Of a DNA stretch of 64,000 nucleotides, positions 26,182 to 35,457 are shown one piece after another. The stretch comes from Varibaculum cambriense. GTDB lineage: Bacteria; Actinomycetota; Actinomycetes; Actinomycetales; Actinomycetaceae. A model generated the notes under the pieces. The model was not told the origin of the DNA. It ran no database searches and saw nothing but the letters and a program-made list of their open reading frames with translations. Within the stretch, counting starts at the first letter, position 1, and the number at the start of each line of letters is the position of its first letter. The position numbers and the translations under genes are program-made. The DNA is taken from NCBI RefSeq assembly GCF_002848005.1, contig NZ_PKHX01000006.1, positions 332 through 64,331 of the forward strand, given 5' to 3'.

Positions 26182-27462
26182 TTGCCAAACAAGCACAAAA
26201 TTCGGGTTACCACCTCTGGTACTTCCTCCTTCTATTCTTTAGTTCCTACTCTCCCCTGGTCAATACCTTTAGAGGATTGGCCCAATGAGCTCCTAGCTGC
26301 CCTTCCGCAGGGAATCTCCCGCCACGTGGTGCGTTTCATTAAGGCGGGGGGCGCAATTTTTGCGGTAAAAGAGATCTCCGAACAGGACGCGCTGCATGAA
26401 TACCAAATGCTGCGCCAACTGCAAAGTAAGGAACTGCCTACCGTATCCGTGGCCGCGGTGGTGGCGGGAAGAGTCGATGAAAACGGCGAGGAACTACCGG
26501 CCGCCCTCGTCACCCACCACCTGCAGTATTCTCTGCCCTATCGGGTGCTACTTTCCAAGCATCTATCTCCAGACAACCTCAATCGGGTGCTTGATTCCCT
26601 AGTTGCCCTGCTGGTTCACCTGCATCTCAACGGTTTTTACTGGGGAGATGTTTCCCTGTCTAATACCCTTTTCCGCCGTGACGCCGGCACCTATGCCGCC
26701 TACCTGGTAGATGCGGAAACCGGACGCTTTTATGACAATATTTCCGACCGTTCCCGCGAATATGACGTTTCTTTAGGCGCCATGAATATCATCGGGGAAC
26801 TGATGGATTTGCAAGCCGGAGGCCTGGTAGATGAAGATTTTGACGCCACTATCGTCGGTGACTACCTGGAGAAACGTTACCACGACCTCTGGAATGATTT
26901 AACCGGAGCCGAACGTATCCCGGCCGATGAGATTTGGCGAGTAGGAGCGCGTGCCGAGCGGCTCGGGCAACTCGGGTTCGATATCGGTCAGGTAGAAATC
27001 GAAAGCGACGAGGACGGAGATTTTCTAAGCTTCGCGCCGCGAGTAGTCGAGGCCGGGCATTTCCAGCGGCGAGTAAAAGATTTAACCGGTCTGGAAGTTC
27101 AAGAAGAACAAGCCAAACGGATCTACACCGATATTTTGACCTATCAACGCCGCAAGAAAATGGAGAAGCTACCGCTGCGTATAGTGGCAAACACCTGGCT
27201 AGAACGGGTTTACCTGCCCACTATTAACGCCATTCCCGATGATTTACGCTCAAAACTAGAGCCGGCGCAGATCTTCCATGAGGTGTTGGAACATCGCTGG
27301 TTTATGTCCGAAAAAGCGGGGCATCATATCCATACCCGCAAAGCGGTTAAAGACTATATCCGCACCCAACTGGCAGTCCGCCCCGATGAACAGGTGGTGC
27401 TACCTATGCCTTTGACGGCGATGGCGGATACTTCCGATTATTTGGATCTAAAGGAGCTCTAG
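26182..27462 (+). CDS. DUF4032 domain protein with kinase-like N-terminal fold
   Basis: A TTG at 26182 (MPNKHKIRVTTSG) is preferred: AGGAGG ends 4 nt before it; an in-frame TTG at 26164 lies upstream of that site. About 426 residues. The first half resembles lipopolysaccharide-kinase/InaA-like folds (GAIFAVKEIS, HLNGFYWGDVSLSNTLF, YLVDAETG), and the second half is the actinobacterial DUF4032 region. Biochemical role unknown; a phosphotransferase activity is plausible because HLNGFYWGDVSLSNT mimics a kinase catalytic loop. Divergent from the Ser/Thr kinase gene. Confidence 0.8.
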   Translation: MPNKHKIRVTTSGTSSFYSLVPTLPWSIPLEDWPNELLAALPQGISRHVVRFIKAGGAIFAVKEISEQDALHEYQMLRQLQSKELPTVSVAAVVAGRVDENGEELPAALVTHHLQYSLPYRVLLSKHLSPDNLNRVLDSLVALLVHLHLNGFYWGDVSLSNTLFRRDAGTYAAYLVDAETGRFYDNISDRSREYDVSLGAMNIIGELMDLQAGGLVDEDFDATIVGDYLEKRYHDLWNDLTGAERIPADEIWRVGARAERLGQLGFDIGQVEIESDEDGDFLSFAPRVVEAGHFQRRVKDLTGLEVQEEQAKRIYTDILTYQRRKKMEKLPLRIVANTWLERVYLPTINAIPDDLRSKLEPAQIFHEVLEHRWFMSEKAGHHIHTRKAVKDYIRTQLAVRPDEQVVLPMPLTAMADTSDYLDLKEL

Positions 27463-27571
27463 CCAGCAAGATTAAGCCGCGCACCCCGAGCATTTATTGC
27501 GGTAGCAAATATTCAAGCCATACCCGCGCTCGGAGTTTGGTTAATGGTTCCCAAGCGCCAACGATATTACC

Positions 27572-28894
27572 TTATTGGCGTCCGTGGCGGCGTCCTACCA
27601 CCACTAATCCTCCCTGCGGCAAGAGCCGATCCGGAGACATAGATTCGGAAACCGCTGAGAGGGAAATCGTGAATACTACCGGTTTGCGACTGGTGAGCTC
27701 GATGCGTCCCCCATCTGCCTCAATGAGATCTTTCGCGAGTGCCAGTCCGATGCCACTGGAGCCATGACCGCTAACCCCGCGCCGGAAAATATGAGGAGCT
27801 AGTTCCTCACTCACGCCCTCGCCCTCGTCGGTAACTTCCACAAATATGGAGCGGCTAGAAACCCCTTTACGAGTAGAAACCGTGACCGTGCCCGCCCCAT
27901 ATTTCAAGGAGTTCTCCACTAAAGTGGCGATTGCCTGCGATAGCGAAGAGGGAGTGGCTAGCGGCAAGCGATCGGTTACCTGGTTTTTAAAAACAATTTC
28001 CCGGCCTTCCGCCGCAAACTGCGCCGCCCACTCATTCTTTTGCTGACGGAAAATATCATCTATCTTCACCGCCTGGGTATTGCCATGATTGGCTTGCGCG
28101 GCGCGTTTCTTTAAGTCCTCTACCACTTGGGTGATTCGTTCTACCTGCTCTAGACAGGCCTCGGCTTCACTGCGTACTTCCTGGTCATCGGTGAGGTATT
28201 CGATTTCTTCAATCCGCATGGACAGGGCGGTAAGGGGGGTGCGCAACTGGTGCGTAACATCTGAAGCAAATTGGCGTTCTTTGGCGATCCGGCCAATAAT
28301 CCGTTCCCCGGATCGGGAAAGTTCCTCGCTGACCAGATCGATTTCTTCAATCCCGGTAGGTTGGATGCGGGCTTGGACTACCCCCGACCCCACTTGCTCA
28401 GCCTGGGCAGAAAGATAGATAAGAGGTGCCGCCAAGCGTCGGGAACCGTGAAAAGCGAAGGCGGTACCCGCCCCCAGGGCGACTGCTCCGCAGATTAGCA
28501 CAGCACAGACCGCTCCCACCGCTGACCAAATCACCGGCACCGCCGAGGAACGCAAAGACACATAGAGACCGCCGGCACTGCGCGCATGGGAATACAGTTG
28601 CCAGTTAGCATCTACCGCGCCCGCGTGATAGATCCGTTTTTCCCGTTGATCGATATTGATCTCTGATTCGGGCGCATAAACCCGCTGCCAGTTGGACACC
28701 GCTTGCTGGGTACGTTCCAGGTCGCGGGTGCCAATCTGATCCAGGTAGCGAGAAAGATTAACCGTAAGTTGATCTTGACTAGTCTGGCTAGACTGCCACA
28801 CGTAAGCGGGCGCTAGAATCGCCAGCGGCAACCCCAGTAGGGTCAGGGAAACCAGAACCGACTGGAAAACCATTAACAGCGCACGCCGGCGCAT
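27572..28894 (-). CDS. Two-component sensor histidine kinase
   Basis: 440 residues: membrane segment, about 100-residue extracytoplasmic sensor, second membrane segment, HAMP linker, HisKA with phospho-acceptor His in FASDVTHQLRTPLTALS, then HATPase with N box (LVENSLKYGAG) and G boxes (DEGEGVSEELA, SGHGSSGIGLALAKDL). It starts 6 bp after the response-regulator stop and so forms one operon with it. Known role: phosphorylates the partner regulator; stimulus unknown. The 109-bp gap to the convergent DUF4032 gene shows no strong terminator. Confidence 0.93.
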   Translation of the reverse strand: MRRRALLMVFQSVLVSLTLLGLPLAILAPAYVWQSSQTSQDQLTVNLSRYLDQIGTRDLERTQQAVSNWQRVYAPESEINIDQREKRIYHAGAVDANWQLYSHARSAGGLYVSLRSSAVPVIWSAVGAVCAVLICGAVALGAGTAFAFHGSRRLAAPLIYLSAQAEQVGSGVVQARIQPTGIEEIDLVSEELSRSGERIIGRIAKERQFASDVTHQLRTPLTALSMRIEEIEYLTDDQEVRSEAEACLEQVERITQVVEDLKKRAAQANHGNTQAVKIDDIFRQQKNEWAAQFAAEGREIVFKNQVTDRLPLATPSSLSQAIATLVENSLKYGAGTVTVSTRKGVSSRSIFVEVTDEGEGVSEELAPHIFRRGVSGHGSSGIGLALAKDLIEADGGRIELTSRKPVVFTISLSAVSESMSPDRLLPQGGLVVVGRRHGRQ

Positions 28895-28900
28895 GACAGA

Positions 28901-29581
28901 CTACTTTCGTTCAGTCTCGAAACGGAAGCCCATTCCCCGCACCGTCGAAATGTAATAGGGGTAGGCGGCGTCATCACCCAGTTTGCGGCGCAACCAGGAG
29001 ATATGCATATCGAGGGTCTTGGTAGAACCAGCCGGATCTGAACCCCATACTTCCTGCATAATCACTTGCCGCGGCACCACGTTACCGGCTTCCTTAATCA
29101 GGATCCGCAACAGATCGAACTCTTTGGCGGTTAGCTGCAGTTCCCGCCCATTTTGGAAGGCGCGGTGAGCGGAAACATCGATCTTAATATCTTGTGCCTC
29201 GAGAGTATCGTCCTGGAAGTCACTTCCCGCGCGACGCAGCAGGGCGCGCACCCTGGCCAGTAACTCCGCCAAACGGAAGGGCTTGGTTACGTAATCGTCA
29301 GCACCCGCGTCTAAGCCCACTACCATGTCGACTTCGTCAGTGCGGGCAGTCAGCACCAGGATCGGTACCGATGATCCCTGGGAGCGAATCTCCCGAGCCA
29401 CATCTAAACCATCCATATCGGGCAGACCCAGATCCAAAACCACCAGATCGGCTCCTAAAATATCGCCGAGGGCTCCCCGGCCGGTGCCGTGGGCGCGCAC
29501 TTCGTAGCCTTCTCGTCCGAGGGCGCGTGCCAAAGGTTCGGAGATTGCCGGGTCATCTTCAACAAGTAAAACTGTAGTCAT
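28901..29581 (-). CDS. OmpR/PhoB-family response regulator
   Basis: 226 residues. Receiver domain with acidic pocket VEDD, phospho-Asp in DLVVLDLGLPDMDG, Thr in VLTART and Lys in YVTKPF; the C-terminal winged helix ends in YYISTVRGMGFRFE. First gene of the pair with the histidine kinase at 27572. The upstream gap to the adenylate cyclase gene is only 60 bp, so the pair may be partly co-transcribed with that gene, which is on the same strand. Confidence 0.94.
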   Translation of the reverse strand: MTTVLLVEDDPAISEPLARALGREGYEVRAHGTGRGALGDILGADLVVLDLGLPDMDGLDVAREIRSQGSSVPILVLTARTDEVDMVVGLDAGADDYVTKPFRLAELLARVRALLRRAGSDFQDDTLEAQDIKIDVSAHRAFQNGRELQLTAKEFDLLRILIKEAGNVVPRQVIMQEVWGSDPAGSTKTLDMHISWLRRKLGDDAAYPYYISTVRGMGFRFETERK

Positions 29582-29641
29582 ATTCCCATGCTAATCTAAA
29601 AAAAACTTTGTCGCCACTACAGCGAACTGAAAATAGCTTTA

Positions 29642-30742
29642 CTATTTTTTTACTGGCGGAGCAGCTATCTCTAGGGTACTGCGACGAATAAAAGGCTGCT
29701 CGCCCTGCTGAGCGTGCCCGCGCGTAAGCAGCCATCCTTCCACCTCGCCTACTCCCTGCAGGTCTCGAGTGGTAGCCGGCCTGACCGCGAAATACCCTTT
29801 ATTATCAATAGCTTGCAGCTGCTTGGCTGAGTCAGCATCCATCAAGATTTGTCCCCGCGGCGCAATATCTACCAAACGCGAAGCCAAGTTAACCGGAGGT
29901 CCGAAAATATCGCCAGAACGGGAAACTACCCGTCCGTGAACCAAGGAGGCACGCACCGGTAAAATTTCCGGCCGGGATTTTAGGAGCTCCACAATGGAAC
30001 ACACTATATCCGCGGCCACCAACAGATCGTCCGCAACATATAGCACCGCATCCCCCAGGGTTTTCACTACTCGTCCTCCGCGAGTAGTAATTACATCCCG
30101 GCAGGCCATCTCAAAACTTTGCACCAGATCGGCCAAGGCGGCACCACTCATAGTGGAAGAACGGCGCGTATAGGCCACCATGTCCACAAAACCCATAGAG
30201 CGCTCTAAAGGATAGGAATCGGTAGCGGCGTCTTTACCTTCGCGCATTTCTACTTCCCGGTTAGTGTTTAGCAACAGATATGCCATCTGTCGGCGCCAGG
30301 CATACCCCAGTTGTGACTGCAACAGATCGATGTATTCGTCGATTTTGTCTAAGACAACCAGGCGCGCAGAGGTATCATCCAAACCCATACGTTCTTGAAA
30401 ATCCGTAACAATCGCCTCTAATTGCCATAACACTAGGCGATCAGCCATATAGGACTGTGCACGCAGTAGGGAGGTCACGGTATTGCGCCCCAAGGTTCCC
30501 TCACCAAATTCTTGGCTCCATTCCCCGATTGCCTGCGCATCTTGCTCGGTAAACATATAGGTATCGGGATCAGCCTTCGGAAATCCACAGGAAGTCCAAA
30601 AATGGTCGATTTCTGCAACACTGACTCCCAGTTGCTGCGCCATCTCCCGCATAGTCATGGTGGGAGCACCCCCGATGAGTTTCCACACCGGGCGCATCAC
30701 GGTGTTGCGCGCTATCTGGGCTGCGGATAAGGATTCACTCAC
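29642..30742 (-). CDS. Class III adenylate cyclase with N-terminal regulatory domain
   Basis: 366 residues. The N-terminal ~170 residues include a helix-turn-helix-like segment (TMREMAQQLGVSVAEIDHFW) and an all-helical region as in Rv2212/Rv1264-type pH- or lipid-sensing cyclases. The catalytic domain follows: first metal Asp in MGFVDMVAYTRRSS, second in VVKTLGDAVLYVAD. It should make cAMP for a CRP/GlxR-type regulator; a near-consensus GlxR/CRP site exists in this window at 63013-63028. Confidence 0.9.
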   Translation of the reverse strand: MSESLSAAQIARNTVMRPVWKLIGGAPTMTMREMAQQLGVSVAEIDHFWTSCGFPKADPDTYMFTEQDAQAIGEWSQEFGEGTLGRNTVTSLLRAQSYMADRLVLWQLEAIVTDFQERMGLDDTSARLVVLDKIDEYIDLLQSQLGYAWRRQMAYLLLNTNREVEMREGKDAATDSYPLERSMGFVDMVAYTRRSSTMSGAALADLVQSFEMACRDVITTRGGRVVKTLGDAVLYVADDLLVAADIVCSIVELLKSRPEILPVRASLVHGRVVSRSGDIFGPPVNLASRLVDIAPRGQILMDADSAKQLQAIDNKGYFAVRPATTRDLQGVGEVEGWLLTRGHAQQGEQPFIRRSTLEIAAPPVKK

Positions 30743-30955
30743 CCCTTAACCTTAAGGTGAATGACCTCACTTTTTCCAGCAGACCCGGCAATCTCCGCGC
30801 ACTAACGGAAACTTTCCCGGGACTTACTAGCACTGATTCGTATTTGCCTGCCCCTTTACAATTCCCGTTTTCTTGTCTACTACCCACCTAGTAGCCAGCG
30901 CGTACCCCAATTCCGGTTCTACGGTTTCCGGATTACGCCTCTTAAAATAGGTTCT

Positions 30956-31678
30956 ATGAGCGATCGACTTGTTTTAGCTTCTGCCTCCCCAGCTCGCCTG
31001 AAAGTTTTAACCCAGGCGGGCGTTCCCCCTCTTGCCTGGCCGGCAAATATTGACGAGGACGCGGTGCGCGCCGGACTTAAAACCACAGATCCATCGCAGG
31101 TAGTTACCGCTTTAGCCCAAGCGAAAGCCCGTCATATCGGCCAGCTACTAACCAATCCGAAGAGGTCGCGTCCTAACGCTTTTCCCCTAGAGAGCAAGGC
31201 ACGAGAAGAGCTGGAGAACCTCCCCTTGGGCGCACGCCTAGCGGTAATAGGTTGCGATTCTATGTTGCTACTTAACGGCAAGTTACGGGGAAAACCCCAC
31301 AGCTTTGAACGCGCTTTGCAGCAGATACATGAACTTTCAGGAGCAAGCCCCACTCTATTCACCGGACATTGCGCGCTAGCGTTAAAGCGTTCTACCACCG
31401 GTTTTACCTGCGAAAACGAAGTAGTAGGCCATTCGCAAGCCACCTTATATTTTAGTGAGATTAGCACGGAGGAAGCTCGCGCCTATGCCGAAAGCAAAGA
31501 GCCACTAGAAGTTGCCGGAGGCTTTACTATCGATGGCCTAGGCGGGGCTTTTATTGAATCAATTAAAGGGGATCCCCACGGAATTATTGGCATTTCTTTA
31601 CCGTTAGTGCGTAAACTATTAACCGAACTTGGCTTTTTTTGGCCAAATTTATGGAAGGTCTTACCAAATGAATCCTGA
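30956..31678 (+). CDS. maf: Maf-type nucleotide pyrophosphatase
   Basis: 240 residues. N-terminal LASASPARLKVLTQAG is the Maf signature (S-x-R), with the acidic pair in NIDEDAVRAG and the C-terminal GGFTIDGLGGAFIESIKGD. Known role: hydrolyses non-canonical or modified nucleoside triphosphates. A central insert of about 20 residues makes it longer than the ~200-residue norm. TAAAAT (30943-30948) ends 7 nt before the ATG, so a leaderless transcript is likely. dapD follows 17 bp later. Confidence 0.9.
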   Translation: MSDRLVLASASPARLKVLTQAGVPPLAWPANIDEDAVRAGLKTTDPSQVVTALAQAKARHIGQLLTNPKRSRPNAFPLESKAREELENLPLGARLAVIGCDSMLLLNGKLRGKPHSFERALQQIHELSGASPTLFTGHCALALKRSTTGFTCENEVVGHSQATLYFSEISTEEARAYAESKEPLEVAGGFTIDGLGGAFIESIKGDPHGIIGISLPLVRKLLTELGFFWPNLWKVLPNES

Positions 31679-31695
31679 GCGGATAAGGTTGAGTT

Positions 31696-32679
31696 ATGAG
31701 TGAAAGAAAAGCACGCGGGGTTGGCCTCGCAACCGTAAGCGAAACTGGTCAAACCCTGGACGTATGGTATCCGCGTCCCTACCTAGGAGACCAGCCAGAT
31801 GAATCAGACGCCCAGTTAATCGAAAAGCTAAGCCAGATTGAAGGACGCGACGATGGGCGAGGTGTCAACCGTACCGCTACCGTGGTAACGATTGATCTGG
31901 ACGAATCTGCCCGCTCCACCGCCGATGCCTACCTGCGTTTACATTTACTTTCCCATCGCCTAGTAAAGCCAAATACCATTAACCTCGATGGCCTGTTTGC
32001 TCGTCTACCTACCGTTGCCTGGACGACCGAAGGTCCCTGTGCGGTCGAGGATTTCGAAACTACCCGTATGCGGATGCGTTTAAGCTTCGGCCACCCAATT
32101 CACCTCCTTAGCGTAGATAAATTCCCGCCGATGGTTAACTACATTATCCCTTCCGGAGTGCGCATCGCTGATGGAGCAAAAGTACGTCTCGGAGCCTATC
32201 TAGCGCCGGGCACCACCGTTATGCATGCGGCTTTCGTTAACTTTAACGCCGGCACTTTGGGCGCTTGCCTGATTGAAGGACGAGTAGCGCAAGGGGTTGT
32301 GATCGATGACGGCTCCGATATCGGAGGCGGTGCCTCTACCGCCACTACGGTCTCCGGTCAGACTGGGAAACAAATTTCTTTAGGAAAACGTTGCCTACTG
32401 GGCGCGAACTCGGGGCTCGGAATCGCGCTAGGTGATGACTGTGTGGTGGAAGCGGGATTAAACCTGACCGCCGGTACCAAAGTATCGGTTCTCCCCCACG
32501 CCGGGGTGGCTCCCTCTGCCGAAGGCTATTTCGCGGAGCCGGTAGTGGTGGCCGCCTCGGAACTCTCGGGGGTTTCCGACGTAATCTTCCGGCGGAACTC
32601 CCAATCTGGTCGCGTAGAGGCGCTGCCCCGGGCAGGCAAAGAAATCAAGCTCCCCACCGCCTCCCGCATCAACCCGTAA
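31696..32679 (+). CDS. dapD: 2,3,4,5-tetrahydropyridine-2,6-dicarboxylate N-succinyltransferase
   Basis: 327 residues of the actinobacterial DapD type: a helical N-terminal part, then a left-handed beta-helix of hexapeptide repeats (GVRIADGAKVRLGAYLAPGT and onward, about residues 150-280). It transfers succinyl from succinyl-CoA in the succinylase branch of lysine and meso-diaminopimelate synthesis. It follows maf closely and is probably co-transcribed. Convergent with the NarL-type regulator; structured element copy 2 lies between. Confidence 0.93.
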   Translation: MSERKARGVGLATVSETGQTLDVWYPRPYLGDQPDESDAQLIEKLSQIEGRDDGRGVNRTATVVTIDLDESARSTADAYLRLHLLSHRLVKPNTINLDGLFARLPTVAWTTEGPCAVEDFETTRMRMRLSFGHPIHLLSVDKFPPMVNYIIPSGVRIADGAKVRLGAYLAPGTTVMHAAFVNFNAGTLGACLIEGRVAQGVVIDDGSDIGGGASTATTVSGQTGKQISLGKRCLLGANSGLGIALGDDCVVEAGLNLTAGTKVSVLPHAGVAPSAEGYFAEPVVVAASELSGVSDVIFRRNSQSGRVEALPRAGKEIKLPTASRINP

Positions 32680-32699
32680 CCTTTATCCCGCCAAGTACA

Positions 32700-32934
32700 G
32701 CGCGGAGCCGAGGTTTTTCCTCCCGCCCAAGAATTCGGAAAACGTAGCGGCGTTTTCCGAATTCTTATGCCCACCGCGCCCACTCGGATAAAACCTCGAC
32801 TCCACGCTCGAGTCGCGGCCGGTACCGAGTAGCTGATTCCCAGCAAGGGTCGGGCGGTAAAAGATGCGAGAGGGGGCTTGAGCCGAGCGAAGCAAGGCTC
32901 ACCGGGGTCCCCCGAGCACTTTTACCGCTCGACC
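32700..32934 (-). ncRNA. Candidate structured RNA element, copy 2
   Basis: Reverse-orientation counterpart of 3925-4130. Stem 1 pairs 32920-32934 with 32848-32862 (14 of 15). The 61-nt core differs from copy 1 at only three positions, two of which form a compensatory TAC/GTA to TGC/GCA change. Stem 2 pairs 32790-32807 with 32700-32717, and the apical 16-bp stem 32751-32766/32729-32744 is perfect but unlike copy 1 in sequence. The linker between domains is about 40 nt here and 6 nt in copy 1. It lies between dapD and a convergent regulator gene and has no coding potential. Confidence 0.65.
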
Positions 32935-32953
32935 CGCCCGAGAGAGGAATGGG

Positions 32954-33619
32954 CTACGACTGATGGCGCCAAGCGGCGGAGCGTTGACTGGCTACCCAGG
33001 CAGCGACCTGCGTGCGGCGCTGCAGCCCCATTTTGGCCAGTAGCGAAGTGATATGGTTCTTTACGGTCTTCTCCGCGACCCCGAGTTTTTCGCCGATTTC
33101 CCGGTTAGAAAGTCCATCCCCGATTAGGTTTAATACTTTGCGTTCTGCCGGTGTCAGATTCGCGGTGGGGTCTTCGCTCCCGGCGCGACGGCGGGTTACG
33201 GTACGTTCGTCCAGCAGTACCCGTCCGCCTACTACCGCCCGAATAACATCGGTAATTTCAGCCCCGCGCACAGTTTTTAACACATAGGCTTTTGCCCCGG
33301 CCTGCAAGGATTCTGCTAACGCATCGTCATCATCAAAACTGGTAAGCACAATTGCCAGGGAATCCGGTGACACTTCCCGCAACTGTTTCATCACGTCAAT
33401 ACCGGTGCCATCAGGCATTTGTAAATCTACGAGCACCACATCTGGACATACCAGTTCAGCGCGACGTACCGCATCCTCTACGGTTCCCGCTTCGGCCACT
33501 ACCTCCATGCCGACAGTGCGATCTACGATTTCGGCAATCCCCCGACGCACAATTTCGTGGTCATCAATGATCATTACCCGCGTGGGCTGTTCAACTGTCT
33601 GCGATTGCTGGATCTTCAC
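32954..33619 (-). CDS. NarL/LuxR-family response regulator (orphan)
   Basis: 221 residues. The receiver domain has DDHEIVRRG, phospho-Asp in DVVLVDLQMPDGTG, Thr/Ser in IVLTSFDDD and Lys in YVLKTVRG. The LuxR-type helix-turn-helix near the C-terminus reads LTPAERKVLNLIGDGLSNRE and continues through VAEKTVKNHITSLLAK. No histidine kinase is adjacent, so the partner is elsewhere or absent. The overall look is close to DevR/DosR-like or MoxR-type actinobacterial regulators; the regulon cannot be inferred. Confidence 0.92.
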   Translation of the reverse strand: MKIQQSQTVEQPTRVMIIDDHEIVRRGIAEIVDRTVGMEVVAEAGTVEDAVRRAELVCPDVVLVDLQMPDGTGIDVMKQLREVSPDSLAIVLTSFDDDDALAESLQAGAKAYVLKTVRGAEITDVIRAVVGGRVLLDERTVTRRRAGSEDPTANLTPAERKVLNLIGDGLSNREIGEKLGVAEKTVKNHITSLLAKMGLQRRTQVAAWVASQRSAAWRHQS

Positions 33620-33773
33620 CCTTTGATTCTACCTAATCCTCTCAGCAGGGAAATAACTATTCCACAAAGTTGCACCTAGGGGGATAGAGAAAGCGACAAA
33701 CACTCAGGCGGTTTCCTCTGCTAGCGGTACTAACAGGTTAACCGAACCCAGCTAGCAAGCTCTGGCTCGAGCG

Positions 33774-34682
33774 TTATTCCTGCAGTGGTTGACACTTCGG
33801 GCAATAGATAGCGTTACGTCCAGATTGTTGCAGTTTCTCCAGAGTGGTGCCACAAGTTTTACAACTCTCACCACCGCGTCCGTAAACCTTTAATTCCTGC
33901 TCGAAATACCCGGGGTTTCCACTGGTATCCACGTAGAGCTCATCAAAGGAGGTTCCGCCGTGTTTGATTGCGGTTTTCATGATTGCCCCGGCGGTTTTAA
34001 ACAGTTCTTGGATCTGTGCTTCCGAAAGCGAATCTGCTCTTTGCCCCGGGTTAACTCCGGAAGCGAACAGGGTTTCATCAGCATATATATTGCCGATTCC
34101 CGAAACTAACTTTTGATCCAATAGGGAATGTTTAATGGAACTCTTCCGTTTGCGAACCGTAGACGAAATTTTTTCTAAATCAACATTGGGATCGAGGGTG
34201 TCCCGGGCAACATTTAATTCCACATTGCGGGGAACTAAGTGGGATCCTGCTCCCAGTCCTCCCGGTTTCTTATCCCTGGTCTCTACCAGGGGTTCTACTA
34301 CCATCCGTCCGAAAGTACGCTGATCTACAAAATTAACGGTTCTATCGTCTTCCATAGTCAGTCGCACCCGCAGATGTCCCTGGTTTTTGTGGGACAGTTC
34401 TATCTGCGGTTGGTTAATCAGCAACTGACCAGACATTCCCAAATGAATTACCAGGGAATACAGGGTTTCTTGGCCTTCCTGGTCCTCACCAAGCAACCAC
34501 AAAAACTTACCGCGCCGCACCGCTGCGGTGATAGTCCACCCCTCTAGAGCAGCGCAAAATCGTTTAATGTCCTGGCCGCGCAAAGAACCGGGAAAGAAAA
34601 CTTCGACCCCCTTTATCTTGGCACCCAGCAGCTGTTTTTCTAAGCCGCGCCGCACGACCTCTACTTCCGGCAATTCTGGCAT
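33774..34682 (-). CDS. mutM: Formamidopyrimidine-DNA glycosylase
   Basis: 302 residues. Starts MPELPEVEVVRRGLEKQL, giving the catalytic N-terminal Pro2 and Glu3 after Met removal. Lys of the beta-hairpin loop is present in VRRGKFLWLL, the H2TH domain around LDQKLVSGIGNIYADE, and the four-Cys zinc finger at the C-terminus (CKTCGT...CPKC). Excises 8-oxoguanine and formamidopyrimidines. Downstream of rnc in the same run, as in mycobacteria. Confidence 0.95.
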   Translation of the reverse strand: MPELPEVEVVRRGLEKQLLGAKIKGVEVFFPGSLRGQDIKRFCAALEGWTITAAVRRGKFLWLLGEDQEGQETLYSLVIHLGMSGQLLINQPQIELSHKNQGHLRVRLTMEDDRTVNFVDQRTFGRMVVEPLVETRDKKPGGLGAGSHLVPRNVELNVARDTLDPNVDLEKISSTVRKRKSSIKHSLLDQKLVSGIGNIYADETLFASGVNPGQRADSLSEAQIQELFKTAGAIMKTAIKHGGTSFDELYVDTSGNPGYFEQELKVYGRGGESCKTCGTTLEKLQQSGRNAIYCPKCQPLQE

Positions 34683-34737
34683 GTTTCAGTTCCCCTCAAA
34701 ACCTAAAGTAACCATCTAACTCTGACTGGCAAACGCC

Positions 34738-35457
34738 TTAAAATCCTAGGGGGGTGGTTACCCCGTGTTCTTCCCGCAAGGCCATAACCGCCTGGCGGGC
34801 GGCCTCATGTTCCGCTACTTTTTTGGAGCGTCCCTTGCCGGATCCAATGACCCGATCCCCGATTAGAGCTCGAGCCGTAAAGCGCCGGTCATGATCTGGA
34901 CCGGTACCCTCTACCGCGAACTCTACACTACGCACCCCTAACTGACCAGTAAGTTCTTGTAAAGTAGTCTTCCAGTCCATGACTGCTCCCCGCTCTAGAG
35001 CGTGATCCAGCAAGTCCTGCAACAGGTTTTCAACTACTTTGCGAGTGGCTTCTAATCCATGGCACAGATAGGTAGCTCCAATCATGGCTTCTACTGTGTC
35101 GGAAAGAATCGAATCTTTTTCTCGACCTTTGGTTTTCTCTTCTCCCCGCCCTAGCAGGATGAATTCTCCCAGATTGATATCCCGGGCTACCCGAGCCAAC
35201 GCGGGCTGCGAAACCGTGGCCGAACGCATTTTTGCTAGATGCCCCTCGGGGTGAGTGGGATAGTTTTGGTAGAGACGCTCAGTGACTATTAGCTGTAAAA
35301 CCGCATCTCCCAAGAACTCTAGACGCTCATTATTGGGAAGATTGTCTTGTTCGTGTGCAAAAGAGCGATGAGTAAGCGCCAATACCACCATCTCGGGGTC
35401 TAGCTCGATTCCCCATCTGGTTAGCAGCTCCGCTAGATCTTGCGAACCGCGACTCAT
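34738..35457 (-). CDS. rnc: Ribonuclease III
   Basis: 239 residues. The signature NERLEFLGDAVL and the second acidic site (LSDTVEAMIGATYL) mark the catalytic domain; the C-terminal dsRBD ends in KVAEHEAARQAVMAL. Processes rRNA precursors and cleaves double-stranded RNA. The ATG overlaps the DUF177 stop by 4 bp. No rpmF lies between DUF177 and rnc, the same arrangement as in Mycobacterium tuberculosis. Confidence 0.95.
   Translation of the reverse strand: MSRGSQDLAELLTRWGIELDPEMVVLALTHRSFAHEQDNLPNNERLEFLGDAVLQLIVTERLYQNYPTHPEGHLAKMRSATVSQPALARVARDINLGEFILLGRGEEKTKGREKDSILSDTVEAMIGATYLCHGLEATRKVVENLLQDLLDHALERGAVMDWKTTLQELTGQLGVRSVEFAVEGTGPDHDRRFTARALIGDRVIGSGKGRSKKVAEHEAARQAVMALREEHGVTTPLGF

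Noticed and set aside
35454..35457. Missing rpmF between DUF177 and rnc
   Set aside because: Unusual compared with many bacteria, but the same arrangement occurs in mycobacteria, so it is not a special feature.
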